Shown: positions 16,201-24,288, counted from the first letter of the stretch. The stretch: 64,000 nt of DNA from Thermoanaerobaculia bacterium (GCA_022822365.1 JAJEBV010000049.1:1-64000); one strand, 5' to 3'. Made by a program: numbers and translations. Notes: generated by a model from the sequence alone, not told the origin.

Positions 16201-18754
16201 GGTCGGCCCAGCGGATGTCTGGGGCTGCCTCACGCGGACGCGACCCTCGAACCACTTCGGAACGCATCACCAGTTCTGGAGTGGCCTGGCCGAACCGGAG
16301 CGGTCCTCCGACACCGAGGTCACGATCCTTCTGGATACCTTGCCGAAGTACATATCCGACCTGCGCGCCGTCCTCGACGACTTCCTACTAACCAGAGTCG
16401 CCGCGGAACTCCTCGTCCGCGGTCTGGAAACGACCGGGACGGACCTGACTCCGACCCGATTGTATGACTGGCTCAGCGCTCCGGTGGGCTGTCAGCCTGA
16501 CGCCGGCAGCCTGGAAACCGGGGACGCCCGGACCGGGATTTCCTCCTGGCTGGAAGGCCACCCCGATGCCTACAAGGAGGCGTTCCGCGAGGGCCTGCGA
16601 CGAGCGGGCGACAACGAGCCTCCCGACAATGTCGTTCACGCCATCGAGCAACGGCTGTACGAGGCAGAACCGCCGGACGACTTCGGTTCCTGGTGCCTCG
16701 ACGAGGCCGAAGCACTCGCCGATTCCCGGCCCGCCCTTGCTCGGTGGCTGTTCATGTATGCCTGGAGGCGATTCCGGCAGGGCGAGTACGGCCTCTCGCA
16801 GGCCCGATTGGACGAGTGCGTTCAGCGCTATCCCTCCTGGCGACCGGCACTCGAAGATCCGAACGCGGAAGAGAAGTTCCGAGACCGGATGCGGAAGCTG
16901 AAAGCGTCCAGGAGGACCGTTGAAGAGGAACGCGAGCAAAAGCGGAGGCAGTGGCTGGCTGCCGTTCGCCAGGAAGTTCCGGCGCTCCGCGAGAACCGGG
17001 GCGCCCCTTGGCTGCTGGAACGCCTCGCCGGGAAGTGGTTCAAGAATGCGGAAAGCGCAGAGACCACATACGAGGCTTGGCTTGGTGGGGAATCGAAGCC
17101 GCGCCATCCCAAAGAGCCAGACCAACCGCGGCCCCAGTTGAGGGACTGGCTGCGCGAGGAGTTCGACCCCGACGAGGATTTAGCCACCGCGGCGCTTCAA
17201 GGCCTGCGGGGCGTCCTGGACCGAGCCGACATGCCTGAACCCGAGGAGATTCTCCGCCTCCACTCGGAGTCAAGACTCCACCGGCTGTCACTACCCTTTC
17301 TCGCGGCGCTTCACGACCGCCACCGGGAAGCGCCTGGCTTCGTCGAGAACCTGACCGAACGCCAACGACGCCAAGCTCTCGCGGTCCACTACTGCGTGCC
17401 GCCGGGCTGGGGCCGTCGCCCCGCTTGGCGCCGCGCCCTGATCCGGCAGCACCCCGAGGTTGCGGCCTCCGTTCTGCTGCCTTTCGCGCGAGCCGAACTC
17501 CGAGGCGGCAGCAATCGCGGCGTCGGCGTCCCGGTTGCCGGGCTCGAGGAACTCGCTCACGATCCGGATCACGCCGAGCTGGCGGCGCTGGTGAGCCTGC
17601 CCCTCCTGCGCGGCTTCCCGGTCCGGGGCCGCGCAACGCAACTGACCGACCTGAACCGCTTGCTCTGGGCCGCCCTGCAGTACGCCGACGGGGAGGAACT
17701 AAGCGCGGTCGTCGCGGCAAAACTGGCGGCCCGGAGCATGACCGTCGCCCAAAGAGTCGTCTGGTTGGGAGCGGCCGTCATCGTGGACCCACACGCCTAC
17801 GCGGGACCTCTGGAGGAGTTCGTCGACGGAATCGAACAGCGCGCAAGCCGGCTTGCGAAGTTCGTCTGGTTCGACTTCACCCTGAAACCGAAGAATCTGC
17901 CTCCGAGAGCGCTGGAGGCGCTCATTCGGCAGTTCGGAAGAGCGGGCATCTACCGGAACGAACTTCCACACTCTCCCGACCCGTCCCCTGGACGCCTAGG
18001 CGGCCTGATCGAACTCCTGGCGGCCGCTCCGGACGCAGAAGCGGCCGAGGCGCTTGATCGGCTTGCGAACGACGAGTCCCTCTCGGAATGGCAACCCAAC
18101 CTGCGGCTCGCCATCGATCGTCAAACCGACGTGCACCGGGACGCCTCCTACGAGCGCCCCGAGCTCGACCGGATCCGTGCAACGCTGAACAACGCGGCGC
18201 CCGCCAACGCAGCCGACCTTGCCGCCCTGGCACTTGACCGGCTCGACGATCTCTCCAGGACGATCCGTTACGCGAACACGAACGACTGGCGTCAGTTCTG
18301 GAACGAGGACGAGTACGGTCGCCCCACCCGCCCGAAACGCGAGGAATCCTGCCGAGACGCTCTCCTGTCACACCTGGAGCGACTCCTCCCCGCGGAAGTC
18401 GAAGCCCAGCCCGAGGGCCGCTACGCCGCCGACCGCCGAGCCGACATTCGCCTGTCGTGCGCCGGCTTCCACGTCCCCATCGAAATCAAGAAGCAGTCCC
18501 ACCCCGCCCTGTACCGCGCAGCGCGCGACCAGCTTGTCGCCAAGTACGCACAAGATCCGGCCACGGGCGGTCACGGCATCCTTCTCGCGCTCTGGTTCGG
18601 CGATCCCGAGAAGGCGGCTCCGGACGACACCGGCACGCGCCCCGGGACTCCCGAGGAGCTCCGGCAACGGCTGGAAGGCTGCATCGCCAAGCAACTGCCA
18701 CCGGAGCAACTTCGCAAGATCGCCGTCCGCGTAATCGACGTCAGCAAACCCTGA
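13295..18754 (+). CDS. Giant AAA_14/DUF4143 ATPase - NACHT-like NTPase - PD-(D/E)XK protein, putative defence effector
   Basis: This 1819-residue protein joins at least four parts. Residues 1 to about 430 match a complete AAA_14 plus DUF4143 ATPase: Walker A GPRQSGKTT (27-35), Walker B with D106-E107, and a nuclease-like core D361...E374-V-K376. Residues from about 440 begin a NACHT/STAND-like NTPase: Walker A GDPGMGKT (464-471), IDGLDE (511-516) and a sensor-like RLSCRE. A very long helical, repeat-like region follows. The end has another PD-(D/E)XK core: D1717, then E1730-I-K1732. Large NACHT proteins are known antiphage sensors, and an AAA_14 head on one is unusual. There is no start codon at the junction, so it reads as a true fusion. 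Function is inferred. Confidence 0.8.
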   Translation: MEYEREQVAILKRRLEEPPRTIQTLFGPRQSGKTTIVKQTLRTLASPWRYYAVDSPDNDATSRQINQPTARRRSPTAPRDTNWLTEVWGLARTDAAKHGGSVLVFDELQCIPDWSSTVKGLWDKDRWEELPLHVVILGSAPMSIQSSLNESMAGRFEVIDVRHWSFGEMKTAFGLDLDQHIYFGGNPGAMRLTEAWPPHWRDYEPRWRRYVTTSLIEPAIEKDVLAMTRVDKPALIRRLFELGAAYSGQILPLHRMLGELQDAGNATTLARYLDLLSRIGLLTGLQKYSPSTLRIRNSPPKFNVLDTALMSVGSNRSFEDAKADRSFWGRLVESAVGAHLLNTCNPATRVLYWREASDEVDFVLQSGLRSVAIEVKTGSRVRSSRGMRIFKERFRPHRTLLVTESGEPHGSIPLEIFLSRPASAWFRSEFVQRNCTEIGERQGREEASKPLSDFDSAPAYVLLGDPGMGKTTSFREACRNLGEQAQFISARDFITLDAAHHPEWRRKTLFIDGLDEIRAGSDDARTPLDDVRRQLDRLGQPRFRLSCREADWLGTNDRKRLEAVAPDGEVTVLRLRPLTEKEAVKVVESRSYLADGNRFLDMAKQRGLGDLIRNPQNLELLAAGVRAGEWPENRAELFEFACRHLASEPNEEHLNAGVRRAAPDLLLETAGRLCSFLLLSGTTGVRLSSPETGSATGYRPADLVDPPPPAASPGDAEAWSRRQRAALSSRLFRAAAEAPPAERCFEPAHRHVAEFLAGRYLAQRIEDGLPAARVVSMVTAGDGGVVTEHRGLSAWLAAHSQPARSELIERDPIGVGLYGDVSSFSAGEKRGLLRELLTQGPKLKDLHWRSVRAFVPLATDASAEEIHGKLTIPPREKDDQHSTEFLLLLLRYADPIPTLAEPILAILRGSGWWPRVRHWALDAFLRHCPDRAQSVAHLERLLSDVHDGRLEDPDNRIAGAALEQLYPGMVGPADVWGCLTRTRPSNHFGTHHQFWSGLAEPERSSDTEVTILLDTLPKYISDLRAVLDDFLLTRVAAELLVRGLETTGTDLTPTRLYDWLSAPVGCQPDAGSLETGDARTGISSWLEGHPDAYKEAFREGLRRAGDNEPPDNVVHAIEQRLYEAEPPDDFGSWCLDEAEALADSRPALARWLFMYAWRRFRQGEYGLSQARLDECVQRYPSWRPALEDPNAEEKFRDRMRKLKASRRTVEEEREQKRRQWLAAVRQEVPALRENRGAPWLLERLAGKWFKNAESAETTYEAWLGGESKPRHPKEPDQPRPQLRDWLREEFDPDEDLATAALQGLRGVLDRADMPEPEEILRLHSESRLHRLSLPFLAALHDRHREAPGFVENLTERQRRQALAVHYCVPPGWGRRPAWRRALIRQHPEVAASVLLPFARAELRGGSNRGVGVPVAGLEELAHDPDHAELAALVSLPLLRGFPVRGRATQLTDLNRLLWAALQYADGEELSAVVAAKLAARSMTVAQRVVWLGAAVIVDPHAYAGPLEEFVDGIEQRASRLAKFVWFDFTLKPKNLPPRALEALIRQFGRAGIYRNELPHSPDPSPGRLGGLIELLAAAPDAEAAEALDRLANDESLSEWQPNLRLAIDRQTDVHRDASYERPELDRIRATLNNAAPANAADLAALALDRLDDLSRTIRYANTNDWRQFWNEDEYGRPTRPKREESCRDALLSHLERLLPAEVEAQPEGRYAADRRADIRLSCAGFHVPIEIKKQSHPALYRAARDQLVAKYAQDPATGGHGILLALWFGDPEKAAPDDTGTRPGTPEELRQRLEGCIAKQLPPEQLRKIAVRVIDVSKP

Positions 18755-18762
18755 CCGCCCCT

Positions 18763-18782
18763 CGCGGCGTCGGCAAGCCGCG
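18763..18782. terminator. Hairpin between convergent genes
   Basis: CGCGGC (18763-18768) and GCCGCG (18777-18782) are perfect 6-base arms with an 8-base loop, nine bases after the giant gene and before the Uma2 gene end on the other strand. There is no T-run. It may end transcription from both sides, but this is tentative. Confidence 0.3.
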
Positions 18783-18829
18783 TCGCCAGGACCCATCCCC
18801 GCGGAGCCTTGCGGGACGTCCGAGACAGA

Positions 18830-19831
18830 TCAGCGAAGGCCGCGAGCGCGACGGAGAAAGTCCGCCGCGTCCCGGCACTCGAGCGCCACTTCCATCAACT
18901 CCGCCGCATCGTCGCCCCGCCTGACCTCGTCGAGCCACGCTTGGAGTTGCGGCGTCACTGGGAGTCCTCGCGCCGTGAACGCCCGGGGCACCATGGCGCG
19001 GAGCATCTCCAGTTGCGCTTCGGCCCTTCCCTCGTCGCGCCCTCGGGCTGTCGCCTCGTCCCGTACTTCGGCCAGTTCCCGGCCGAGAAATGGGTCATCG
19101 GCCGCGCTCGTTCCCTCGGTCGCGCCGAGTGCGGCGCCGACCCGCCGGAGCACGTCGACGCTCTCGAACGAGGCCTCCGGTTCGTTCAGGGCGACATGGA
19201 TCTCTTCGGCGGTCCAACCGGGGAAAGCCCGGCTGACTGCCGCTTCCACGTAGCGGCCCGCTTCCAGCACGTGAATCGTCAGCGCGGAGCGACGCGACTT
19301 CGGGCGGTAGCTCCAACTCGCGTCGGGCACTTCCACCCAGACCTCCGGGAAGCCCCAGGCCTCGTAGATGCGGAGCTTTCGCCGACGGACGTCGGTGCTG
19401 TAGTCCACCTCCAGGACGACATCCGGCAGCGTGTCGACGCCGTACTCGATGTCGCGGCCGCTCGGTCTCGCCTCGGCCGGATGAACGTAGACGACCTGAT
19501 CCGCCGACATGACGCGTTCCTTTCTGCCGTCCGGCCCTCGCACGACGAGAGCCGCCGCTCCGATCAGGTCGATCGGCGCGCCCCGTTTGGCGGCAATCAG
19601 CGTGACGCAGCTCGCGAGCCGCATGGCGCCCCACTCGTGATGGGTGGTCGGGTTCTCCGCCACCATCGCGATCTCCGTCCGGGCATCCCAGTACTCGAAG
19701 CGACGGTCGCCGTAGTCCTCGAGTTCCTCGCGCCGCACGCGGACCGGCCGGCAGCCCGGGAACTCCACGGCCGTCGGCGCGGGGCCGTCGTCGGGCGGCG
19801 CCGGGCGCGCCTCGGGAATCGGTTCGACCAT
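18830..19831 (-). CDS. Uma2-family (DUF820) PD-(D/E)XK protein
   Basis: The 333-residue protein contains a Uma2-type restriction-endonuclease fold: an early FEYWDA segment, then PDVVLEVDYST with the catalytic Asp/Glu and the conserved LRIYEAWGFPEVW. Uma2 proteins are abundant in some phyla and often linked with mobile DNA, but their substrates are unknown. After about residue 230 comes a helical tail rich in Glu, Arg and Ala (ELAEVRDEATARGRDEG) like that of Rpn/PD-(D/E)XK transposase-like proteins. The ATG at 19831 lies 6 bases after TAAGCT, so the mRNA is probably leaderless. It is convergent with the giant NTPase gene. Confidence 0.78.
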   Translation of the reverse strand: MVEPIPEARPAPPDDGPAPTAVEFPGCRPVRVRREELEDYGDRRFEYWDARTEIAMVAENPTTHHEWGAMRLASCVTLIAAKRGAPIDLIGAAALVVRGPDGRKERVMSADQVVYVHPAEARPSGRDIEYGVDTLPDVVLEVDYSTDVRRRKLRIYEAWGFPEVWVEVPDASWSYRPKSRRSALTIHVLEAGRYVEAAVSRAFPGWTAEEIHVALNEPEASFESVDVLRRVGAALGATEGTSAADDPFLGRELAEVRDEATARGRDEGRAEAQLEMLRAMVPRAFTARGLPVTPQLQAWLDEVRRGDDAAELMEVALECRDAADFLRRARGLR

Positions 19832-19837
19832 GCCCGG

Positions 19838-19843
19838 AGCTTA
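19838..19843 (-). promoter_or_regulatory. -10 box of a probably leaderless promoter (Uma2 gene)
   Basis: On the minus strand TAAGCT is followed by 6 bases and the ATG at 19831. There is no Shine-Dalgarno sequence. Confidence 0.5.
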
Positions 19844-19884
19844 CTCCCAGATGCTGCCCGAAAGGGTTCCGGTTCAACCCAGGA

Positions 19885-20814
19885 TCAGCCGCCACCCGCC
19901 CGTCGCCACAGCAGGATCGCCGCGTAAGCGCGAAACGGACGCCAGGCCTCCGCTATCGCCTCCAGTTCGGCCGCGCCGGGCGGCTCCGCCTTGTCGATCG
20001 CCTTGCGCAGCCCGAGATCGCTCGCGGGGAAGGCATCGCGGTCGCCGAGGGCGCGCATCGCGACGTACTCGACCGTCCAGGGTCCGATGCCCTTGACGGC
20101 GAGCAATCGCCGCCTGACCTCCTGTGGATCGGCGTCGAAGCGCAGTTCGCCGCTGGCGACCTGGGACGCCAGGTCCCCGAGCGCCCGCGCCCGGGACGCG
20201 GGCAGGCCGATCGTGCGCAGGTCGAACGATGCGACCCGGCCCGGGTTCGGGAACGTCCGCTCCAGCCCGTCCACACGCAACGCGGCCGGGAGCTCCGAAC
20301 CCAGGGCCGCGACCAGCCGGCCGGCCAGCGTGCGGGCGCCGGCCACGGAGATCTGCTGGCCCAGCACGGCCCGCACCGCAGTCTCGAAGCTGCTCCAGGC
20401 GCCTGGAATCCGTACGCCGGCGACAGGGCGGCCGCCTGTCGCCAGCTCCGTTACACCGCCGAGGCTCGAAGCGATGGCATCCGGCTCCGCGTCGAGATCG
20501 AACAGCCGGCGGACCCGGCGGGAGATCGCCTTCCTGTCCGCCCGACCGACGGTCCGCTCACTGTTGGCGCGTACCCGGACCCGGACGTGGCGGTCCGCTC
20601 CGAAGTCAGCCTGCAAGACCGCGTGGTGGGGTCCAGCGCGATCGCCGGTCTCGGCACCGACCGTCGCCAGGTCGATCGTCCGCCGATAGAGCAGGCGCTC
20701 CGGATCGACCGCCTCGACGTCCGGCAGAGCGCGGGCGGCGAAGAACTCGAGCAGGCCCCGAACGTCGAACGGACGCCGGTAGGACTCCTCGAACGAAAGG
20801 GCGAGATCCGGCAC
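19885..20814 (-). CDS. alkA: DNA-3-methyladenine glycosylase II, AlkA-like
   Basis: The protein has an N-terminal AlkA domain (RRPFDVRGLLEFFAARA), a core with VLGQQISVAGA, and a helix-hairpin-helix GPD motif (LLAVKGIGPWTVEYVA) followed by the catalytic Asp in ASDLGLRKA. It removes alkylated bases such as 3-methyladenine, starting base-excision repair. I chose the GTG at 20814 (309 residues) because it begins at the conserved N-terminus and lies 6 bases after TATGCT. An ATG at 20859 would add 15 residues and overlap the divergent gene start. Ogt nearby gives the region two alkylation-repair activities. Confidence 0.88.
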   Translation of the reverse strand: MPDLALSFEESYRRPFDVRGLLEFFAARALPDVEAVDPERLLYRRTIDLATVGAETGDRAGPHHAVLQADFGADRHVRVRVRANSERTVGRADRKAISRRVRRLFDLDAEPDAIASSLGGVTELATGGRPVAGVRIPGAWSSFETAVRAVLGQQISVAGARTLAGRLVAALGSELPAALRVDGLERTFPNPGRVASFDLRTIGLPASRARALGDLASQVASGELRFDADPQEVRRRLLAVKGIGPWTVEYVAMRALGDRDAFPASDLGLRKAIDKAEPPGAAELEAIAEAWRPFRAYAAILLWRRAGGG

Positions 20815-20820
20815 CGGTGG

Positions 20821-20826
20821 AGCATA
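20821..20826 (-). promoter_or_regulatory. -10 box of a probably leaderless promoter (alkA)
   Basis: On the minus strand TATGCT is followed by 6 bases and the GTG at 20814. It lies in the short space shared with the divergent dehydrogenase gene. Confidence 0.45.
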
Positions 20827-20857
20827 GAGTTGCCGCCCACCAACGAGGAAGGAACCC

Positions 20858-22009
20858 ATGACCGAACTCCCCGCCGACGGACTCGCTCTCCACTCCACGA
20901 TCCGCGCGAACGACGCCGGCGGCGGCACCGTCGAACTCGCGCTGCTCAGGGTCCCGGTGCCCCAGCCGGGACCGGACGAGGTCGTCATCCGGGTCGAGGC
21001 GTCGCCGATCAACCCCTCCGACCTGGGCGTGCTGTTCGGGCCGGCCGATGTCTCCACGATTCGGGCGGCGGATGGCGACCACGGCCCGGCAGCTGTTGCC
21101 GACATCCCCAAGGGGTTCGCGCGGCAGGTCGCCGGCCGTCTCGACCGGACCATCCCCACCGGCAACGAGGGCGCCGGCGTGGTCGTCGCCGCCGGTTCGT
21201 CAGCGGCCGCCCAGGAACTGATCGGCCGCACGGTCGCCGTCCTCGGCGGCTCGATGTACGCGGAGTACCGCCTGGCCGAGGCCAGGCGCTGCCTGGCGCT
21301 GCCCGAGGGCACGGCGCCGGCCGAAGGCGCCTCCTGCTTCGTCAACCCCCTGACCGCCCTCGGCATGGTCGAGACGATGCGGCTCGAGGGCCACACGGCC
21401 CTGGTCCACACCGCCGCCGCCTCGAACCTCGGCCAGATGCTCCAGAAGATCTGCACCGCGGACGGCGTGCCTCTGGTCAACATCGTTCGGCGGACCGAAC
21501 ACGAGGACCTTCTCCGCGGAATCGGCGCCACCCACGTCGTGAACTCGAGTTCCGAGAGCTTCATGGCCGACCTGATCGCCGCCCTCGCCGACACCGGCGC
21601 GACCCTCGGCTTCGACGCCACCGGCGGCGGCAGGCTGGCGGGCCAGATCCTGACCGCGATGGAGGCGGCGCTCTCCGCCAACGCCCCCGAGTACAACCGC
21701 TACGGCTCGGCGACCCTCAAGCAGGTCTACATCTACGGCGGCCTCGATCGCAGCCAGACCGTCCTGACGCGCAACTTCGGCATGGCCTGGGGCCTGGGCG
21801 GCTGGCTGCTGCCCCACTTCCTGCAGCGAATCGGCTACGAGGCATCGGAGAGGCTCCGGCAGCGCGTCGCCGCGAAGATCAGGACCACGTTCGCGTCGAG
21901 CTACGCAAAGACGGTCACCTTGCAGGAGGCGCTCGATCCGGCGTCGATCGCGGTCTACGCGAAGCAGGCGACCGGCGAGAAGTACCTGGTCACTCCGCAC
22001 GCCCGGTAG
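20858..22009 (+). CDS. MDR-superfamily zinc-less dehydrogenase / quinone oxidoreductase-like protein
   Basis: The 383-residue protein starts with the GroES-like fold of medium-chain dehydrogenases (PQPGPDEVVIRVEASPINPSD) and continues with a Rossmann domain in which ALVHTAAASNLGQML is the nucleotide-binding region. The structural and catalytic zinc ligands of alcohol dehydrogenases are not apparent, so it resembles quinone oxidoreductases or enoyl reductases. It contains a less usual insertion near residues 60-90. A good AGGAAGG Shine-Dalgarno sequence precedes the ATG. Its substrate is unknown, and its neighbours do not help. Confidence 0.83.
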   Translation: MTELPADGLALHSTIRANDAGGGTVELALLRVPVPQPGPDEVVIRVEASPINPSDLGVLFGPADVSTIRAADGDHGPAAVADIPKGFARQVAGRLDRTIPTGNEGAGVVVAAGSSAAAQELIGRTVAVLGGSMYAEYRLAEARRCLALPEGTAPAEGASCFVNPLTALGMVETMRLEGHTALVHTAAASNLGQMLQKICTADGVPLVNIVRRTEHEDLLRGIGATHVVNSSSESFMADLIAALADTGATLGFDATGGGRLAGQILTAMEAALSANAPEYNRYGSATLKQVYIYGGLDRSQTVLTRNFGMAWGLGGWLLPHFLQRIGYEASERLRQRVAAKIRTTFASSYAKTVTLQEALDPASIAVYAKQATGEKYLVTPHAR

Positions 22010-22210
22010 ACCCTCGCGTCAGCTTCCTCGCGCCCGGAACAGGCACCGTAGTACTCTCCTGCCGGGGGCGATGAACCGAGGAGGGACTGTTCCGCCGCAG
22101 GCATTCAGGCACATGGCCTCCACGGATCGCCTCAACCCGGCTTCTCCGTAGTTCCGGAAGCACCTCCGAAGAGCCTGACGCACGACACGAATCAAGAGCG
22201 CAGTTCCGCA
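22010..22210. other. 201-base spacer upstream of the HEPN operon
   Basis: No gene is recognised. A 26-codon frame from ATG 22071 to TAG is the only small ORF and has no support. A TAGTACTCT stretch near 22048 could hold a -10 box, which would give a leader of about 150 bases. The ATG at 22211 has no strong Shine-Dalgarno sequence and no TANNNT box at leaderless distance. Confidence 0.3.
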
Positions 22211-23935
22211 ATGGCAGAGAGCAACGCCAGCACGGAGACGCTGGTCGGATGGTTCTGGTCTCCCGAGGCTTCCTCGGAGAAGCTTCCCGGAAGGCTGGTG
22301 GCGAAGCCTAACGGTGAAATGACACTTGAGGTCATCAACCAGGTAGATTCGCTGGACAGCGACGTCGAGATGGCGAGGATGACTCGCATGCCGATCCACG
22401 GAGCGCGCTCCTGGCACCTCGGCGGAAAGCACGGTCGGCTGGCGGGAGTCGTTTCTGGCAAGACCGCCTCCGGCCGCACCGTCACGGATACGGAGATTAC
22501 TCTCGACGATTGCCATCTCTTGACATCTGGATGGTTGACACAGCCGCGGCACATCGCCTTCATCGTGAATAGGGCCTACATAGGAGTGGCTCTGCAATGC
22601 GACGAGGAGCTCCAGTGCAGCAGGGCGAGCTGGATCGCCGAAGGCATCGAGGGCTGGCTGAATCCGGCTGGCCCTACGGCTGCCGGGACCGAGAGCCTTC
22701 GCCACCCCCAGATTTCCGTCAAAACGGGCGCCAGGGTCGAGGGGCTGGGGAAGGTCGAAGTCACGATGGGGCTGCTTGGAGGATTCAGCAGGGAAAAGGG
22801 AAACACATACGAGATAAGAGAATCCGGCTACGCCGCGCTAACACTCGAGCGGCAGGTTTCGTGGGACAGGGCAAGCGACGGGGTCTACCACGCTCACCGC
22901 TTTCTCCGGTTCGCCCTCGATCGACTTTGCGCCGTCAAGCAGCTCACGGTCGATACCGACGGCGGAAGCGTAGAGATAGTCGAGCAAGGGATGCGGACCG
23001 CGGGCGAAGCGCCCTACAGGCCTGGCCAAGTCCGGTTCGATGCACTGTTCACGGCGAATCCGAAGGAGGGGGGCGTGGTCGGAGACCCCGCACGCGTCCT
23101 GCGAAGGTGGCTGGAGCTTCCCCTCGCTGCGCAAGGCACGTTGATTCGTCTCCACGGCCTGATGCAGAGCGACCAGTTCGTGGACAGTCAGGCCGTCTCT
23201 GCTTGTGGCGCCGCGGAACTCTGGTACACCCAGATGCTCAGCGACGAGGACGGTGCCGACCCGCCTCCGGTCGATCCGCCGCCTCAAGTCGTCAAGGATG
23301 GAATCGCGCGCCTCCTCGATGAGAACGGCTGGGCGGAGCTGTACGGACGCCGGATCAAGGACCTGCTGCAACCGCTTGATGAGCAATCGACGGGGTCGAA
23401 GGTGCGACGGACCTTCGACCCCATTGAACGCGAAGTGATGGGGCTGACCGGAAAGGAGAAGTGCGAAGTGTCCGCCGGACTGCTCCGACTGCGCCATCCG
23501 TGGAGTCACGGCGGCGTTCCCGCCGACATTAACCTCGGCAGCGTGTCCAAACTCGTCCGAAAGGCTCGAGCCCTCCTCAAGCTTCGGGTGCTGGAGTACC
23601 TCGGCGTGGATTGGCAGGCCGTGGCGCGATACAACAAGACGCTTCAGTGGGAACTCGGGCTGGACGAAAAATGGCACTCGGTCCCATACCCGGTCTACAA
23701 GAATGTTTCGGGGCTCGAGGCGTGCTTGAGCTATCTGCGCCGTGCAAGGGGATGGAGGACGCTTGGAGAGATCGCTACTGCCCTAACCGGCGGAGGGTGG
23801 CACACGGCGTCGAAGAACCCCGAACGCGTCGTGTCGAACAACCTGACCGCCTACATGAAGAGCGGCGGCGCGCTGGAGCGCTGTCGGCTACGGGGAAAGG
23901 TCCACTGGCAGGTTTCGGAAGGAGCAGGAGGATGA
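22211..23935 (+). CDS. ApeA-like HEPN-domain defence protein with C-terminal winged-helix-like region
   Basis: The 574-residue protein resembles ApeA antiphage proteins. The start (GWFWSPEASSEKLPGRL, then strands with LDDCHLLTSG) fits the ApeA N-terminal domain. The region around residues 320-480 is helical and holds the HEPN ribonuclease motif R428-H-P-W-S-H433, an exact R-x4-H. HEPN nucleases cut RNA, and ApeA causes abortive infection. Residues from about 495 (RGWRTLGEIATALTGGG, NPERVVSNNL) look like an added winged helix. Codon use is less GC-biased than in flanking genes, suggesting acquisition. The stop overlaps the hicB start as ATGA, tying it to a HicBA pair. Confidence 0.72.
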   Translation: MAESNASTETLVGWFWSPEASSEKLPGRLVAKPNGEMTLEVINQVDSLDSDVEMARMTRMPIHGARSWHLGGKHGRLAGVVSGKTASGRTVTDTEITLDDCHLLTSGWLTQPRHIAFIVNRAYIGVALQCDEELQCSRASWIAEGIEGWLNPAGPTAAGTESLRHPQISVKTGARVEGLGKVEVTMGLLGGFSREKGNTYEIRESGYAALTLERQVSWDRASDGVYHAHRFLRFALDRLCAVKQLTVDTDGGSVEIVEQGMRTAGEAPYRPGQVRFDALFTANPKEGGVVGDPARVLRRWLELPLAAQGTLIRLHGLMQSDQFVDSQAVSACGAAELWYTQMLSDEDGADPPPVDPPPQVVKDGIARLLDENGWAELYGRRIKDLLQPLDEQSTGSKVRRTFDPIEREVMGLTGKEKCEVSAGLLRLRHPWSHGGVPADINLGSVSKLVRKARALLKLRVLEYLGVDWQAVARYNKTLQWELGLDEKWHSVPYPVYKNVSGLEACLSYLRRARGWRTLGEIATALTGGGWHTASKNPERVVSNNLTAYMKSGGALERCRLRGKVHWQVSEGAGG

Positions 23936-24288
23936 AGGCCAACGGCTTCGAGTGGACGGTGACCGTCGAGGTGGAAGTACGGAAGGAAGGCGACGTCTGG
24001 CTTGCTGCCTGCCCCGGCCTCCATGTCGGAAGCCACGGCAAGACGGAAGCGGAGGCCCGGGCGATGCTGCGCGAGGCGCTTACCGGCTTCTTCGAGTGCT
24101 GCGCCGCGACGGGAACGTTCCAGGATGCCATCGAGGAACCCGGCGTGATAAGCGCTTTCCCGGTGGCGGGAGCCGTTGCGGGGGGGATCTCCCCCACACT
24201 GAACGTTCCCGAATGGGAGCGACTTCCGATCAACACCTTGCCGCCCCACCTCAGCAGTGCCGCCGCGCCCCAAGCTCCCGTCCACTAG
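23932..24288 (+). CDS. hicB: HicB-like antitoxin
   Basis: The 118-residue protein has the HicB partial RNase H fold: beta strands WTVTVEVEVRKEGDVWLAACPG with the antitoxin-typical CPGLHVGSHGKTEAEA, then a helix (AMLREALTGFFECC). HicB proteins bind and block HicA and usually carry a DNA-binding C-terminus. Here the tail is short, Pro/Ala-rich and shows no ribbon-helix-helix or HTH, so repression may depend on another protein. Its ATG overlaps the stop of the HEPN gene and its 3' end overlaps hicA by 32 bases. The order B then A is the less common one. Confidence 0.78.
   Translation: MKANGFEWTVTVEVEVRKEGDVWLAACPGLHVGSHGKTEAEARAMLREALTGFFECCAATGTFQDAIEEPGVISAFPVAGAVAGGISPTLNVPEWERLPINTLPPHLSSAAAPQAPVH

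Noticed and set aside
18755..18829. Uma2 gene considered part of the giant NTPase system
   Set aside because: The genes are convergent with a hairpin between them and have separate promoters. Uma2 proteins are common and often isolated, so the neighbourhood alone is not enough.
20860..21696. Upstream extension of the alkA frame on the minus strand
   Set aside because: It runs antisense through the MDR dehydrogenase gene, and conserved AlkA sequence begins only at about 20814.
22071..22151. 26-codon ORF upstream of the HEPN gene
   Set aside because: There is no homology, no convincing start signal and no conservation evidence.
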